Positions 8,940 to 16,960 of a stretch of 48,562 bases of DNA are shown one piece after another; the first letter of the stretch is position 1, and each line of letters begins with the position of its first letter. The position numbers and the translations under genes are program-made. The DNA comes from DATMNR01 sp963702765 (GTDB lineage Bacteria > Chloroflexota > Ktedonobacteria > Ktedonobacterales > Ktedonobacteraceae), in NCBI GenBank assembly GCA_963702765.1, contig CAVPEB010000029.1, positions 1-48,562 on the forward strand. The letters run 5' to 3'. The notes beneath the pieces are model-generated. The model made no database searches and was not told where the DNA came from. It saw only the letters and a list, made by a program, of their open reading frames with translations.

Positions 8940-9649
8940 AAGGTGCCCACTCCCTTTCTGGGTAGGGTGTAATGAAGTTCGTGTGTTTAGGCTGTGAGAC
9001 GCTTCATCATGTGCATGAAGATGCAGTTTATCAGAACCTGGACTACAAACTGACGAGCGGAAGTGCTATCAAATCCCCCTTAATCACTAGTAAAACGCCA
9101 GACATGTGAACTTTTCTCGTATGAAATTCTTTGAATTCGTGCTGATTGTTGTGATAACTCTATAAGCGGATATGAGTAGAGAGCAAGCCGACATGTTAAT
9201 GAGTGTAAAAATCAAGGGATTCCATTGAATAAGCTTATCATATTTGTACCTCAATGTCTATCCTTTTTTCCTTTTTGCTTACGATATTTAAATGCAATTG
9301 TAAATCGAAGAATAAAGTGATAGAGTAGAGGAAATGCGAGCAGATGCGTATGTTATCGATTGATTGCAATTCACTACCCCTTTCTCAGTCCCCTCGTGAG
9401 GGTTTCTGAGTGGAAGCAAAGAAGTAATTTCAGGGCTCACCACTACGAAGATACTGCCACGTGATAATTGAAGCACGTTCTCCCTTATCTTGCTTGCTAA
9501 GCTCTAACATACTTGAGAAGTTGTTGGGGAGATGGGAGCGAAACTCCCATAGCATCCCGTAACGTTGGTTTTAGTGCTTCCGCTACCGGGACCCCTGCCA
9601 GCAAAAATTCGCAATTCCGTTGAGATCTACTGCGAAATAAGCGAAGCCT
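8940..9649. other. Long intergenic stretch
   Basis: No gene is supported. The stretch is AT-rich around 9060-9300. It contains one 38-nt sequence at 9380-9417 that looks like a CRISPR repeat (see that entry) and a small hairpin near 9530-9550 (GGGAGCGAAACTCCC). Confidence 0.4.
9380..9417. other. Solitary CRISPR-repeat-like hairpin
   Basis: The stretch starts CTTTCTCAGTCCCCTCGTGA and ends GAGTGGAAGC. It has the length, the central CCCTC-GT-GAGGG hairpin and the purine-rich GGAAGC end typical of type I/III CRISPR repeats. Only one copy is present and no cas gene is nearby, so it could equally be a chance hairpin or terminator. Confidence 0.2.
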
Positions 9650-9901
9650 TTCAATCGTGAAGAAGGGCAACCGCTCTTCTCCTAGGAGACCAAGTTTGAC
9701 TCAGGCACCGGATGGCCGAGCTTTGACAGGCCAACAGACCGGGAACACGTTGAATTGCATGAAGACAATTCGTTCTTCATGAGACGAACAGAAGTGGTCT
9801 GTAAAAAGTGCGGAGCGCACCAGGGACATGTCTTTGATGACGGGCCGAGAGAGGCAACGGGCCAGCGCTATTGCATCAATTCTGTCCCGCTGAACTTTTG
9901 A
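9650..9901 (+). pseudogene. msrB: Methionine sulfoxide reductase B, C-terminal remnant 1
   Basis: The plus strand reads GQPLFS, a TAG at 9683, then ETKFDSGTGWPSFDRP, RTEVVCKKCGAHQGHVFDDG and ATGQRYCINSVPLNF followed by TGA. These are the zinc-binding CxxC and the catalytic Cys (RYCINS) of MsrB, which reduces methionine-R-sulfoxide. The N-terminal half is unrecognisable beyond a few residues, so the gene is dead. It is one of four msrB fragments in 7 kb. Confidence 0.85.
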
Positions 9902-10030
9902 AGGAACTCGTTCTCCTGTGTATGCAGGGAACTTTATAGAGGCAAAGAACGTCTTGTCCTTGAAAGCATTTCTATCTCGCCCAACAAGGGCAGGGGGAAG
10001 TAAACCGAAGAGAGGAAGGAGAAAGAAGGT

Positions 10031-10540
10031 ATGGCTTTGTTTACTCATTTTCAGCAACGATTCGTGCTCATAGTCATCGTGCTACTGCTGACCATTACGG
10101 TAACGGCCTGCGGATCAAATGCCCCGAAAACAACTACAACCAACGCGACACCATCACGCTCGGCCACTCCAACGATGACTGGAAATTCAAGCGAGGGAAC
10201 TGGTTGTCCAAGCCACGCTATTGTGACTACTCCCCCTCTCCCACCCTCCGTTTTGCTGACACCTTCTGCTGGCAAACAGCTCTACCTCGCCCATATTGGG
10301 GATACCATCGAGGTCGATTTACCCTTTGGCGAGGCCTGGACTGGTCCAATTCATCCCGCTGGAGCATTGCTGATGCAAACACCCGCTGGATATGCTTGGG
10401 GGAACACGTGCGTCTGGCGATTCCTGGCTCGCGGTACCGGCACGGCACCACTTGCTTTCGTTGGCCATGCCTTGTGCAAGAAGGGTGTACCTTGCGTTCT
10501 CGCCGTGAATGAGGCGGCTTTCACGGTAGTGGTCAAGTGA
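10031..10540 (+). CDS. Small secreted lipoprotein
   Basis: The 169 residues start with a hydrophobic signal peptide (about 11-25) ending in a lipobox V-T-A-C, so the mature protein should be anchored at Cys27. A Thr/Ser-rich linker follows (about 31-55). The remaining 110 residues look like a compact beta domain with paired cysteines (residues near 115 and 145-152) and ends in AFTVVVK. The first half of the mature domain resembles the compact secreted beta folds seen in some protease-inhibitor-like proteins, but no family is claimed. AAGGAG precedes the ATG by about 9 nt. It is monocistronic. Confidence 0.75.
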   Translation: MALFTHFQQRFVLIVIVLLLTITVTACGSNAPKTTTTNATPSRSATPTMTGNSSEGTGCPSHAIVTTPPLPPSVLLTPSAGKQLYLAHIGDTIEVDLPFGEAWTGPIHPAGALLMQTPAGYAWGNTCVWRFLARGTGTAPLAFVGHALCKKGVPCVLAVNEAAFTVVVK

Positions 10541-10943
10541 TCCTGCACAGCGCGATGGAGAGAGCGACACAGCCGGTTAGCTTTCGCCATGGGTGCTGAC
10601 AGCTGACACTCGCTAAAAGCCCCCCTCATGCGTTCCTCCTCCCATTGGGTTTCGGTGCAGCCTCAAAAAGCCCGCTCATATCTCCCGTCGAGTGGAGCAG
10701 GAGGTTTTAAGGCCTCCGACCCATTTGCAGGGAAATGGCACCGTTTTTCCTTGAAAACTCCATCCAGTTTCTTGTATGATTAGTCTGTATTCAGGTGCGT
10801 GCCATTCTTACGGCAATGGGGGATTGTCTACAACTTCGCTTCCGTGTGCAATTTTCCCATGCTCGCGGATGGACGTGTGGATATCCAACAAGGCGTTCTC
10901 CACTGGTTATGCATGCGAAACACAGCGAAAGTGAGGCCCTGTT
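10541..10943. other. Intergenic stretch with a promoter for the next gene
   Basis: Apart from the sigma-70-like promoter at 10751-10780, nothing is recognised. A long leader of about 155 nt would separate that promoter from the start at 10944. Confidence 0.4.
10751..10780 (+). promoter_or_regulatory. Candidate sigma-70 promoter
   Basis: TTGAAA and TATGAT are separated by 18 bp, upstream of the secreted protein gene at 10944. Confidence 0.4.
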
Positions 10944-12638
10944 ATGATCCTATCACTACGCTCTAGGATGAGCGGGATGCTCTCGTTGGTCGCCTTTGTC
11001 ATGGTCATTGGCGGCTGTTCGACGGTATTGAGTACTCCTGTCGCCGCACAGGCTGCTCGGGCAATGAGCTCCACCCATGTGTTTTTGAACTGTGTAAGGA
11101 TAAGATTGTGTACAGATGTCGCAGAATCCGACCAGGCCTTTGGGACCTACGTCGGGCACGACGAGCCATCCAACCTCTTCTACTCGAACATCTCTGGCTC
11201 AGGCAATAAGATGCAATGGCATCTCAGACTGCCCACTGATCCAGCGACGAAGTCGGGAGGAGTGCCGAAATCGAGCAAGCAGTCCTTCAACTTTCAACTG
11301 CACCCGGCATTCTGGTTCGGCATGGCGATGTGCGATACGCAGTCCGATCCCAATCCCGGGCGCGTAGGTTGCAAGCCGGACAGCAACGGCAACGTCTTCG
11401 ATAACCCGAACCCCAACGCCTCAGACTCCATCAGCAAACACCCGGGAACCGCCTTCATGGAGATGCAGTTCTATCCCCCTGGTTGGGTCACCTGGCCTGC
11501 TGGGAGTAGTTGCGATGCCACGCAGTGGTGCGCGGCCCTCAATATCGACAGCCTCTCCAGAGACCCGATCAACGGCACGGTGTTGAATCCCACCTGCCAG
11601 GCCGTCACTGGCGAGGAGTACGTCAACTTCGCCTTCATCACCAAGGATGGGCACCCACAGGCGCCGGTCAATCCGGTCGAGTCGACCCTGGCTACCTTCA
11701 CCCCTAACGCGCACAAAGACTTGTTCATGAACTCAGGGGACAACCTGCTGGTGGCTATGCGCGATACCGAGCATGGCCTGCGGATCGACATCCAGGACCA
11801 GACGACTGGCGAGCACGGTTTCATGGTCACCAGTGCGGCGAACACGTTCGGCCAGGTGAAGTACGCCCCGGCGCCCTCCAGCGAGTGCACCGATCTCCCC
11901 TACGACTTCCATCCGATGTACAGCACTTCGACTCCGCACACGCGCGTGCCCTGGGCGGCGCACTCGTACAACATCGCTTTCTCTGATGAGATCGGTCACT
12001 TCGACTACTGCACGGGCAGCACACCCATTCCCGCCAGTTCAACTGGGGTCTCGTGCCCAAAGGGTGACAGTGAAGGGGTTGCGGGCGACAAAGAGGCGAC
12101 TGATGGGGATGACAACCTGTGCTACCCTGCCTCGCAATCAACGCTGGTCCAGGTGTCCGGGTGCTTAGATGCCAACGCTGGCTTTGATGGTGTCTCCTAC
12201 AAGACCCTCTGGCCAGATGGCAACCCCAAGCATCCCACCTCAATCCTCTTCAGCAGTCCACTGACAGGAGGGAGTCAGAACTACACGCGGAGCGCCTTCG
12301 AGACGGACTTACCGGCCATCGAACCCAGTTGCACGATCATGAGTGCCAACGATCCGGGCTGCACCCTCTTACCGGTGACCGATGATGGCGCGTCAGCCGA
12401 CTTCTACCCGTATTTCAGCACGAGGGAAGGCGAGAACCAGTTCAATCAGGGGAATCACGGTCAGGGTGAATGCCTGTGGCAAATCGGTGGCGCCATTCCC
12501 GACTCGAATTTGTTCGGTGGGAATGCCCAATATGGAACGCTGCTGCCGCAGGTGCATCTAATCTTTGGAGGGAAGGGTGCCACGCACGTGTTATATCTCG
12601 ACTTCCAGCAGATGATTCACAATCCGTGCCAGTTATAA
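10944..12638 (+). CDS. Large secreted protein of unknown function
   Basis: The 564 residues have an N-terminal signal sequence (hydrophobic about 12-24) with a possible lipobox (I-G-G-C at about 22-25) or a signal peptidase I site after VAAQA. The mature part is rich in Asn, Asp, Gly, Pro, aromatic residues and many cysteines (for example MAMCDTQSD, GSSCDATQWCAALNID, PSCTIMSANDPGC), consistent with a disulfide-rich extracellular beta protein. The region FQLHPAFWFGMAMCDTQS and the phrase IGHFDYCTGS suggest a metal or carbohydrate-handling fold, but I recognise no named domain. GAGG lies 8 nt before ATG 10944. Its GC content is higher than the flanking DNA. Confidence 0.8.
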   Translation: MILSLRSRMSGMLSLVAFVMVIGGCSTVLSTPVAAQAARAMSSTHVFLNCVRIRLCTDVAESDQAFGTYVGHDEPSNLFYSNISGSGNKMQWHLRLPTDPATKSGGVPKSSKQSFNFQLHPAFWFGMAMCDTQSDPNPGRVGCKPDSNGNVFDNPNPNASDSISKHPGTAFMEMQFYPPGWVTWPAGSSCDATQWCAALNIDSLSRDPINGTVLNPTCQAVTGEEYVNFAFITKDGHPQAPVNPVESTLATFTPNAHKDLFMNSGDNLLVAMRDTEHGLRIDIQDQTTGEHGFMVTSAANTFGQVKYAPAPSSECTDLPYDFHPMYSTSTPHTRVPWAAHSYNIAFSDEIGHFDYCTGSTPIPASSTGVSCPKGDSEGVAGDKEATDGDDNLCYPASQSTLVQVSGCLDANAGFDGVSYKTLWPDGNPKHPTSILFSSPLTGGSQNYTRSAFETDLPAIEPSCTIMSANDPGCTLLPVTDDGASADFYPYFSTREGENQFNQGNHGQGECLWQIGGAIPDSNLFGGNAQYGTLLPQVHLIFGGKGATHVLYLDFQQMIHNPCQL

Positions 12639-12947
12639 GAGTAGGATGGCAATCCGAATGGCCAAGAGTAGCTTCCACTGAATAAGAGAGTAAGGTTCGA
12701 ACGGCCAGGCGGGCCACTTCCGTGAAGCGCTCCTCCTGGCTGTTCAGAAACTTGGCATCATATCCTGCCCTCCTGCACGATGGGGCGAGGCTCGTTCAGG
12801 AAGACAGGCTATCCTCGTTTTTGAGAGTTGAGGCATATCATGGTTCATGTATTACTTAAAAGATGCATGGGGGTATTCGTCTCGTTCGCTTGATCTTGAG
12901 AATGAGATCCGTCGAGAACAACCGTGGAGTGTGGAACGAATGAAAGA
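12639..12947. other. Intergenic stretch, probable remnant sequence
   Basis: A plus-strand frame from about 12690 contains GHFREALLLAVQKLG before a stop. It has the look of a transposase C-terminus but cannot be assigned. Nothing else is supported. Confidence 0.3.
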
Positions 12948-12976
12948 AAGCCGCGCTCACAAAGAGTGCGGCTTTC
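12948..12976. terminator. Bidirectional hairpin terminator
   Basis: AAAGCCGC and GCGGCTTT flank a short loop. On the minus strand it lies about 16 nt after a frame ending KRLRLLLARHSAA and a TAA, so it looks like the natural end of that lost gene. A diverged copy with the same upstream tail occurs at 16680-16740. Confidence 0.55.
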
Positions 12977-13130
12977 CCGTATATTGAACAATTATGCTGC
13001 GGAATGTCTGGCAAGCAGAAGGCGGAGGCGTTTCAGGAGGTCGTCCAGAGTACTAAAGAGAGGGTTCTGTTTTTACTGGATCGTCAAAGCTGGGCCATCC
13101 AGACCCTGATTCAAACTTGGCGTCCGAGGA
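12948..13130 (-). repeat. Duplicated segment, copy 1 (gene tail plus msrB middle)
   Basis: Matches 16680-16840. Both copies read on the minus strand from the msrB middle (KFESGS..SFDDPVKTEP) into a tail STLDDLLKRLRL..ARHSAA, a stop and the GCGGCTTT hairpin. The tail belongs to an unidentified gene. The two copies differ by small indels. Confidence 0.75.
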
Positions 13131-13298
13131 GAACAAGGGCTGTCCACATGCGACACAATTGTACATTCCCGCTTCATGGTTGTAATACAGCGCGCCACTA
13201 AATGCTCGTTCCGTTCCCTTCTGCCGGACAACGTTGTACTGTTCGGGAGTAAGTTTCTCTTTCCAATACGATTCCGGTAGATTTTTCATATCGTTCAT
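13053..13298 (-). pseudogene. msrB: Methionine sulfoxide reductase B, N-terminal half only
   Basis: The start is intact (AGAGGAAA about 6 nt before ATG), and the frame reads as normal MsrB: KEKLTPEQYNVVRQKGTER, YNCVACGQPLFSSDAKFESG and SGWPSFDDPVKTEP. It then runs into the unrelated duplicated tail and stops at 81 residues, where a normal MsrB has about 140. The second zinc CxxC and the catalytic Cys are missing, so it cannot be an active reductase although it may still be transcribed. Confidence 0.85.
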
Positions 13299-13462
13299 AA
13301 TGATTTCCTCTCGATTTAAAAAGGTTTTGAGTTCCAGGTCTTTTCAAAAGTTCTTCCTTTCCCCTCCCCACCCATGGGAGAAAGGGAAAATGTGGGGACA
13401 CCCCACACCCCGTCAAGAGGCTGCAGCCCCTTGGAACCCTGCTTTACTCGACTTTCGAAAAG

Positions 13463-13700
13463 CCCAGCTTTGAGTGTGGTGAGACGGAAGATCTCACCGG
13501 ATGAATACAATACACTTAATAGACTAAACAGTTGGCAGAACGTTACATTTAATTCAAGGGATGACTGGATGTTTGTGGTATGTGTCATCACCTTTCATTT
13601 AAGATAACAATGAAAAGGTCTTAAATGTTCCTTTTTTCGTCTCTTGTAACGTTTTTAGGATGCTGTAGATAGTAATGTTGTGTAGGGAGCAAATGTCTCA
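13463..13700. repeat. Dispersed repeat, copy B
   Basis: Homologous to 1-250 over its full length and to 16840-16930 over its last 90 bp. It lies between the divergent msrB half and the broken multi-TM gene and so forms their shared upstream region. The preceding 160 bp (13305-13462) hold nothing recognisable. Confidence 0.75.
13644..13685 (+). promoter_or_regulatory. Conserved upstream motif, copy B
   Basis: TTGTAACGTTTTTAGGATG is followed by TAGTAATGTTGTGTAG. The GTAAC block is 131 bp before the ATG at 13777, the same distance as in copy C to its internal ATG at 16985. It could be an ECF-type promoter or a regulator site. Confidence 0.5.
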
Positions 13701-13776
13701 GCTATAATATATAGCATGAAGAGACTGACTACGTTAGTGTAAAGTTTAGCTGGTTTGCCGCACTGGGAATGTTACT

Positions 13777-14089
13777 ATGGATGTTCAGCAACTGTCTTTT
13801 GTAAAGAACGAACAGTTCAAAGCTACAAGATACAGAAGATACTCGCTTGCAGGGGTGTTGGCTCGTGTTTGCACGGGGTATGAGGTTCATACTGGTGCTT
13901 TGTCGCTGCTTATTTTCATTGACAGTCTACCAGTGTATATGGCACAGCTAGATAGCGTATGTGGTGGTATTGCATGCGGTATTGGGCAACCTTTCTTGCT
14001 GTCCAACTGTTCTCATTACATGCAATCAAGCAACCCACTGCACTCATTGATCCTGTACTTCTGGTTCGGCTGTTGGCATGGCCTGTAAG
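13777..14089 (+). pseudogene. 5' fragment of the multi-TM sensor-like gene
   Basis: Nucleotides 13617-13995 align with 16842-17205, covering the upstream region and the first 75 or so codons of the intact paralog at 16961. Shared protein pieces include PVYMAQLDSVCGGIACGIGQ, matching PVYIAQLSSVCSGIACGTGQ. Internal indels scramble parts of the first TM region. After about 13995 the homology stops and unrelated sequence follows, with TAA at 14087. Only the 5' end was duplicated or retained. Confidence 0.85.
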
Positions 14090-14251
14090 CATCCGAGTAG
14101 CCAATACAGGAACTTTCAATGAAGTGTATGTACCTGTGTGCCGTTAGCGATCATATGCTATACTTGTACCGTACATTGTAGACGTTGCGTCCAATGAATA
14201 CCCATAACTATTCTGAAAGGCTAGAAAACAGTTGACCCAAGGAGGGGCCAT

Positions 14252-14413
14252 ATGGGCATAGCGATTATCCTTTTGGGAGCTGTGATCCTTTTTTTGGTCG
14301 GATTGAGTCTGGAAACGTTAAGATACTTCTCTGGGCAAGAAGGCTTCATGTTTGCTCTTCTCAAAAAGGAAAAAGCAGTAAAGGACCCCTTGTGGTCTCA
14401 AGAAGAAGAATAA
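14252..14413 (+). CDS. Small single-TM protein near ATP synthase genes
   Basis: A 53-residue gene with a near-perfect ribosome binding site (AAGGAGG, 5 nt before ATG). It begins MGIAIILLGAVILFLVGLS, one TM helix, and then has a charged tail rich in Lys and ending in Glu-Glu-Glu. It converges on atpE. No family is recognised. The proximity suggests a small accessory or assembly protein, but that is inference. Confidence 0.6.
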   Translation: MGIAIILLGAVILFLVGLSLETLRYFSGQEGFMFALLKKEKAVKDPLWSQEEE

Positions 14414-14477
14414 CCCCCTGTCTCACAGCAAACTCATCATGCCCCTATACGCTTCTCGCTCAAATGCGGAGGAGAGG

Positions 14478-14687
14478 CTAAATACCAATAAAAGCTAGAA
14501 CTAAGACATAAATCACAATGGCTTCAGCAAAAGCCATCCCTACCAACATGGCTGGCAAGATTTTACTTGCTGCCTCTGGATTTCGACCTATGGCCTCTAC
14601 GCCCTTCGCGCCGATCAGTCCAATAGCAAGAGCTGGGAGTAATCCTCCTAGCGCAACGATTAAACCTCCTTGAAGACTTAGATGCAC
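14478..14687 (-). CDS. atpE: F-type ATP synthase subunit c
   Basis: The ring-forming proteolipid of the Fo motor. At 69 residues it is slightly short but complete: helix 1 GLIVALGGLLPALAIGLIGA, the cytoplasmic loop with the canonical R-N-P (GRNPEAA), and helix 2 PAMLVGMAFAEAIVIYVLVL with the ion-carrying Glu. The Glu is followed by Ala rather than Ser/Thr, and no Gln lies in the helix 1 ligand position, so proton rather than sodium coupling is expected. The start is GTG with AAGGAGG 10 nt upstream. It is separated from other Fo/F1 genes, with only atpG (opposite strand) in the window. Confidence 0.92.
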   Translation of the reverse strand: MHLSLQGGLIVALGGLLPALAIGLIGAKGVEAIGRNPEAASKILPAMLVGMAFAEAIVIYVLVLAFIGI

Positions 14688-14817
14688 GTTTTCATCGCCT
14701 CCTTCGACCCAATAGATACAGCTGTCTGTTTTGGAGTATAAGCATGTGTCTCACACTCTTATCACAACTTTTGGCTTCATTCTCACAAAACAATCACACT
14801 CTGAAAGAGCGGCTACG

Positions 14818-15054
14818 CTAGTATGTCGGCCTCTTTGATCTAGCCCTTTCGCTTGAAATGACAACTCCCCAACTGTAGAGACAAACCAGCCAGAATGCTA
14901 TAGTGGCTCCTAACATGACGCCTTTCAGGAAATCATCAGCGTCTCTTCCACCAGCACTATACGACCCTACCACATAGTTTATGGCTAAGAGCGCGCATCC
15001 CAGGGTCGGCAATAAGATGTATTTGAAAAAACTGCTTACGTTGCGTACCATGCT
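14818..15054 (-). CDS. Small two-TM membrane protein upstream of atpE
   Basis: The start at ATG 15054 has AAAGGAG about 7 nt upstream; a longer 94-residue version from 15102 has no such site. The 78-residue product has TM segments at about 11-29 (ILLPTLGCALLAINYVVGSY) and 46-66 (MLGATIAFWLVCLYSWGVVI), and a basic tail. It lies 130 nt upstream of atpE on the same strand. Its position and two-TM shape recall the small AtpI/AtpR-type proteins that precede Fo genes elsewhere, but sequence similarity is not evident to me. Confidence 0.6.
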   Translation of the reverse strand, partial: SMVRNVSSFFKYILLPTLGCALLAINYVVGSYSAGGRDADDFLKGVMLGATIAFWLVCLYSWGVVISSERARSKRPTY

Positions 15055-15515
15055 CGTCTCCTTTCTAGCTCGATCAAGCTCGCTCCCTTTATCTGCTCTC
15101 ATGTGTTAAAAAAACTTTCCATTTTAAAGTCTACACTCCACACATTACAGTCCAATCACATTTGATGTTGGCAAGCTCTCACATCTATCACAAATTCTCT
15201 CGCATGCTCTCTATCCTCTCCTTCTTCTACAAACGGAGCTGCTCTTTCAGGGCACATTTTGCTCTGGAGATGGCAACAGGTTTATGGGCTGACAAGGCGA
15301 CTTGAGCAACTCTCCGCTAACTGTGATGAGTTTGTGCGCAAGCTTTGCCTCTGATTGGGTACAATACTCTTAGCATCACTGTTGGTAATGGCAGTCGGAC
15401 TCTCCGGAAGAGGCACCACCGGGTGTCATGTGCCTGCGGGGGATGAAGGCCCAGGCTTTCCTCCTCGTTGCGTAGCCTGAAATGAGTGAAACTGCTTTAA
15501 GCAAGGAAGAAACGT
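15055..15515. other. Intergenic stretch before atpG
   Basis: This is the divergent control region for the two-TM gene/atpE and atpG. No promoter is convincing. The last 150 bp upstream of atpG are GC-rich and could be a structured leader or the decayed end of a former upstream ATP synthase gene. I could not match either. Confidence 0.3.
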
Positions 15516-16439
15516 ATGTCAATCAGGAAGATCAAACAGCACATCCGCACGGCCCAAGAAATTGTGAGGATCACCAACGTGATGTTCCTGGTAGCTGCGA
15601 GCAAGCTTTCGAAAGTCAGGAAGCGTCGCCAACAGGCACGTCGGTACTTCAAAGAGCTTCTGCACCTGGTGTCACTAGCGAATGCGAATGTGAAAAAGAA
15701 AGAAATCGGCCTGCTGACGCAGCGTCCTACCCGAAATCTGTTGTATGTAATCATTACCCCCGACCGCGGGTTTTGCGGTGGACTCCCGAGCATGATAAAC
15801 CGCTGGGCGACAGCCGCTGCGGAAGAGCAACAAACGCACCTGGCAAAGGAATTAGGTGGGAAACTTCCACCCATTGAGTACCTGATCGTTGGGAAGAAAG
15901 GGCGCGAATACATCATCAGAACGAAGCGAACGCTGGTAAAAGCGTTTAGCAACACTGAACCAACGTGGGCATTAGCCCTGGAGATCACTCAGATCATCGT
16001 GGAATCCTTTCTCAATGAAGCGGTTGATGCTGCTTTCATCGTCTATGCGAAGTCTGATCTGGAGACACCCAGGCTGGTTGAAGAGCAACTAGTACCGGTC
16101 AGTCTCTCCCAGATCAGTCTCGCAGTTGCGACAGAACAGGAACCGGTAGAACCAGCAGCCGCGGAAGTCCTCTATTTCTATTCACCCAAATTGGAAAATA
16201 TCTTCCCGAAACTCGTACACTCTTATTTGGTTTCCCATATCTATGGAGCACTGCTGGAGGGCACACTAAGCGAGCACGTTACTCGCATGGTGGCGATGCA
16301 GCAAGCGACCAAAAAGGCAAAGGAGGCGCTGGATGATCTCACTGTCGCATATCACGTTGCGCGCCAGGCGCAGATTACAAATGATCTGTTGGAGATCGCA
16401 TCAGCCGCCGAAGCCCTGCAGCAGGAGTTTTTTCCCTGA
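15516..16439 (+). CDS. atpG: F-type ATP synthase subunit gamma
   Basis: The rotor shaft of F1. The 307 residues show the typical N-terminal helix (RKIKQHIRTAQEIVRITNVM, then FLVAASKL), the central DRGFCGG (usually DRGLCGG) and the C-terminal helix signature ARQAQITNDLLEI followed by SAAEAL. Length is near normal (about 285-300), with a longer central region containing EQEPVEPAAAEV. AAGGAAG lies about 6 nt before the ATG. In ordinary atp operons gamma lies between alpha and beta, but here no alpha, beta or other subunit flanks it. It may belong to a split or second ATP synthase whose other genes lie elsewhere. Confidence 0.93.
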   Translation: MSIRKIKQHIRTAQEIVRITNVMFLVAASKLSKVRKRRQQARRYFKELLHLVSLANANVKKKEIGLLTQRPTRNLLYVIITPDRGFCGGLPSMINRWATAAAEEQQTHLAKELGGKLPPIEYLIVGKKGREYIIRTKRTLVKAFSNTEPTWALALEITQIIVESFLNEAVDAAFIVYAKSDLETPRLVEEQLVPVSLSQISLAVATEQEPVEPAAAEVLYFYSPKLENIFPKLVHSYLVSHIYGALLEGTLSEHVTRMVAMQQATKKAKEALDDLTVAYHVARQAQITNDLLEIASAAEALQQEFFP

Positions 16440-16454
16440 GTTCCATAAGCTGTA

Positions 16455-16592
16455 CTGGCTACTTCCTTCTTCATGATACGGACAGAAGTGGTCAGCAAAT
16501 AGTGTGGAGCGCATCTGGGACAAGCGTTTGATGATGGACCAAGAGAGACAACAGGCCAACGCTATTGCATCAATTCTGTCTCGCTGAGCTTT
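16455..16592 (+). pseudogene. msrB: Methionine sulfoxide reductase B, C-terminal remnant 2
   Basis: Reads SFFMIRTEVVSK, a TAG, then CGAHLGQAFDDGPRETTG and QRYCINSVSLSF with no stop at the usual place. It is the same C-terminal segment as in 9783-9901. The first zinc Cys is now Ser and the neighbouring Lys codon has become TAG. It begins right after atpG with no N-terminal half. Confidence 0.85.
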
Positions 16593-16679
16593 CGTCCTGC
16601 TGAAACAGAGGACAAGCAAGGCACATCCAGTCGCTCATAGCAATCTCCGAGTAGAGTGTCTGTGGAGCAAAGAAAGAAG
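16593..16679. other. Short spacer between repeat fragments
   Basis: No feature is seen. It links the msrB tail to the second duplicated segment. Confidence 0.3.
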
Positions 16680-16840
16680 GACGCGCTCACAAAGAGTGCG
16701 GTTTTCCTATTATATTGAACAATTAGGCTGCGGAATGTCTGGCAAGGCGGAGGCGTTTCAGTAAGTCGTCGAGAGTACTAAATCAGAGGTTCTGTTTTTA
16801 CAGGATCGTCAAAGCTAAGTCATCTTGATCCTGATTCAAA
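16680..16840 (-). repeat. Duplicated segment, copy 2 (gene tail plus msrB middle)
   Basis: Aligns with 12948-13130. The msrB part survives as KFESGS then SFDDPVKTEP with an internal stop, followed by STLDDLLKRLRLARHSAA and a stop. At its right end the msrB piece is fused directly to the dispersed repeat motif, so the roughly 500-600 bp present between these parts in copy 1 have been lost here. Confidence 0.75.
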
Positions 16841-16930
16841 TTTTTCGTCTCTTGTAACGTTTTTAGGACGCTGTAAATGGTAATGTTGTGTAGTGCATAA
16901 ATGTCTCAGCTATAATATATAGCATGAAGA
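16840..16930. repeat. Dispersed repeat, copy C (partial)
   Basis: Matches the last 90 bp of copies A and B, including TATAATATATAGCATGAAGAG (split here as TATAATATATAG then CATGAAGAG), which is shared exactly with copy B. Confidence 0.7.
16852..16893 (+). promoter_or_regulatory. Conserved upstream motif, copy C
   Basis: TTGTAACGTTTTTAGGACG is followed by AAATGGTAATGTTGTG. The GTAAC block is 107 bp before ATG 16961. Compare copy D at 40933-40974, 98 bp before its gene. Confidence 0.55.
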
Positions 16931-16960
16931 GACTGAATACATTCATATAATTGGTAGCTG

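Noticed and set aside
9380..9417. CRISPR array
   Set aside because: Only one repeat-like unit is present, with no spacers or cas genes.
9650..13298. A single inversion splitting one msrB into the minus N-terminal and plus C-terminal halves
   Set aside because: The C-terminal piece at 9650 overlaps the N-terminal piece in protein coordinates (both contain KF[D/E]SG.GWPSFD), so they come from two copies.
15482..15877. 131-residue ORF overlapping the start of atpG
   Set aside because: It is in another frame of a clearly conserved gene and has no family resemblance.
3957..16490. In-frame TAG codons in the FprA gene and in msrB pieces as possible recoding (for example pyrrolysine)
   Set aside because: TAG falls at positions that are different amino acids in the families, other genes here use TAG as a normal stop, and the same genes carry deletions or missing halves.
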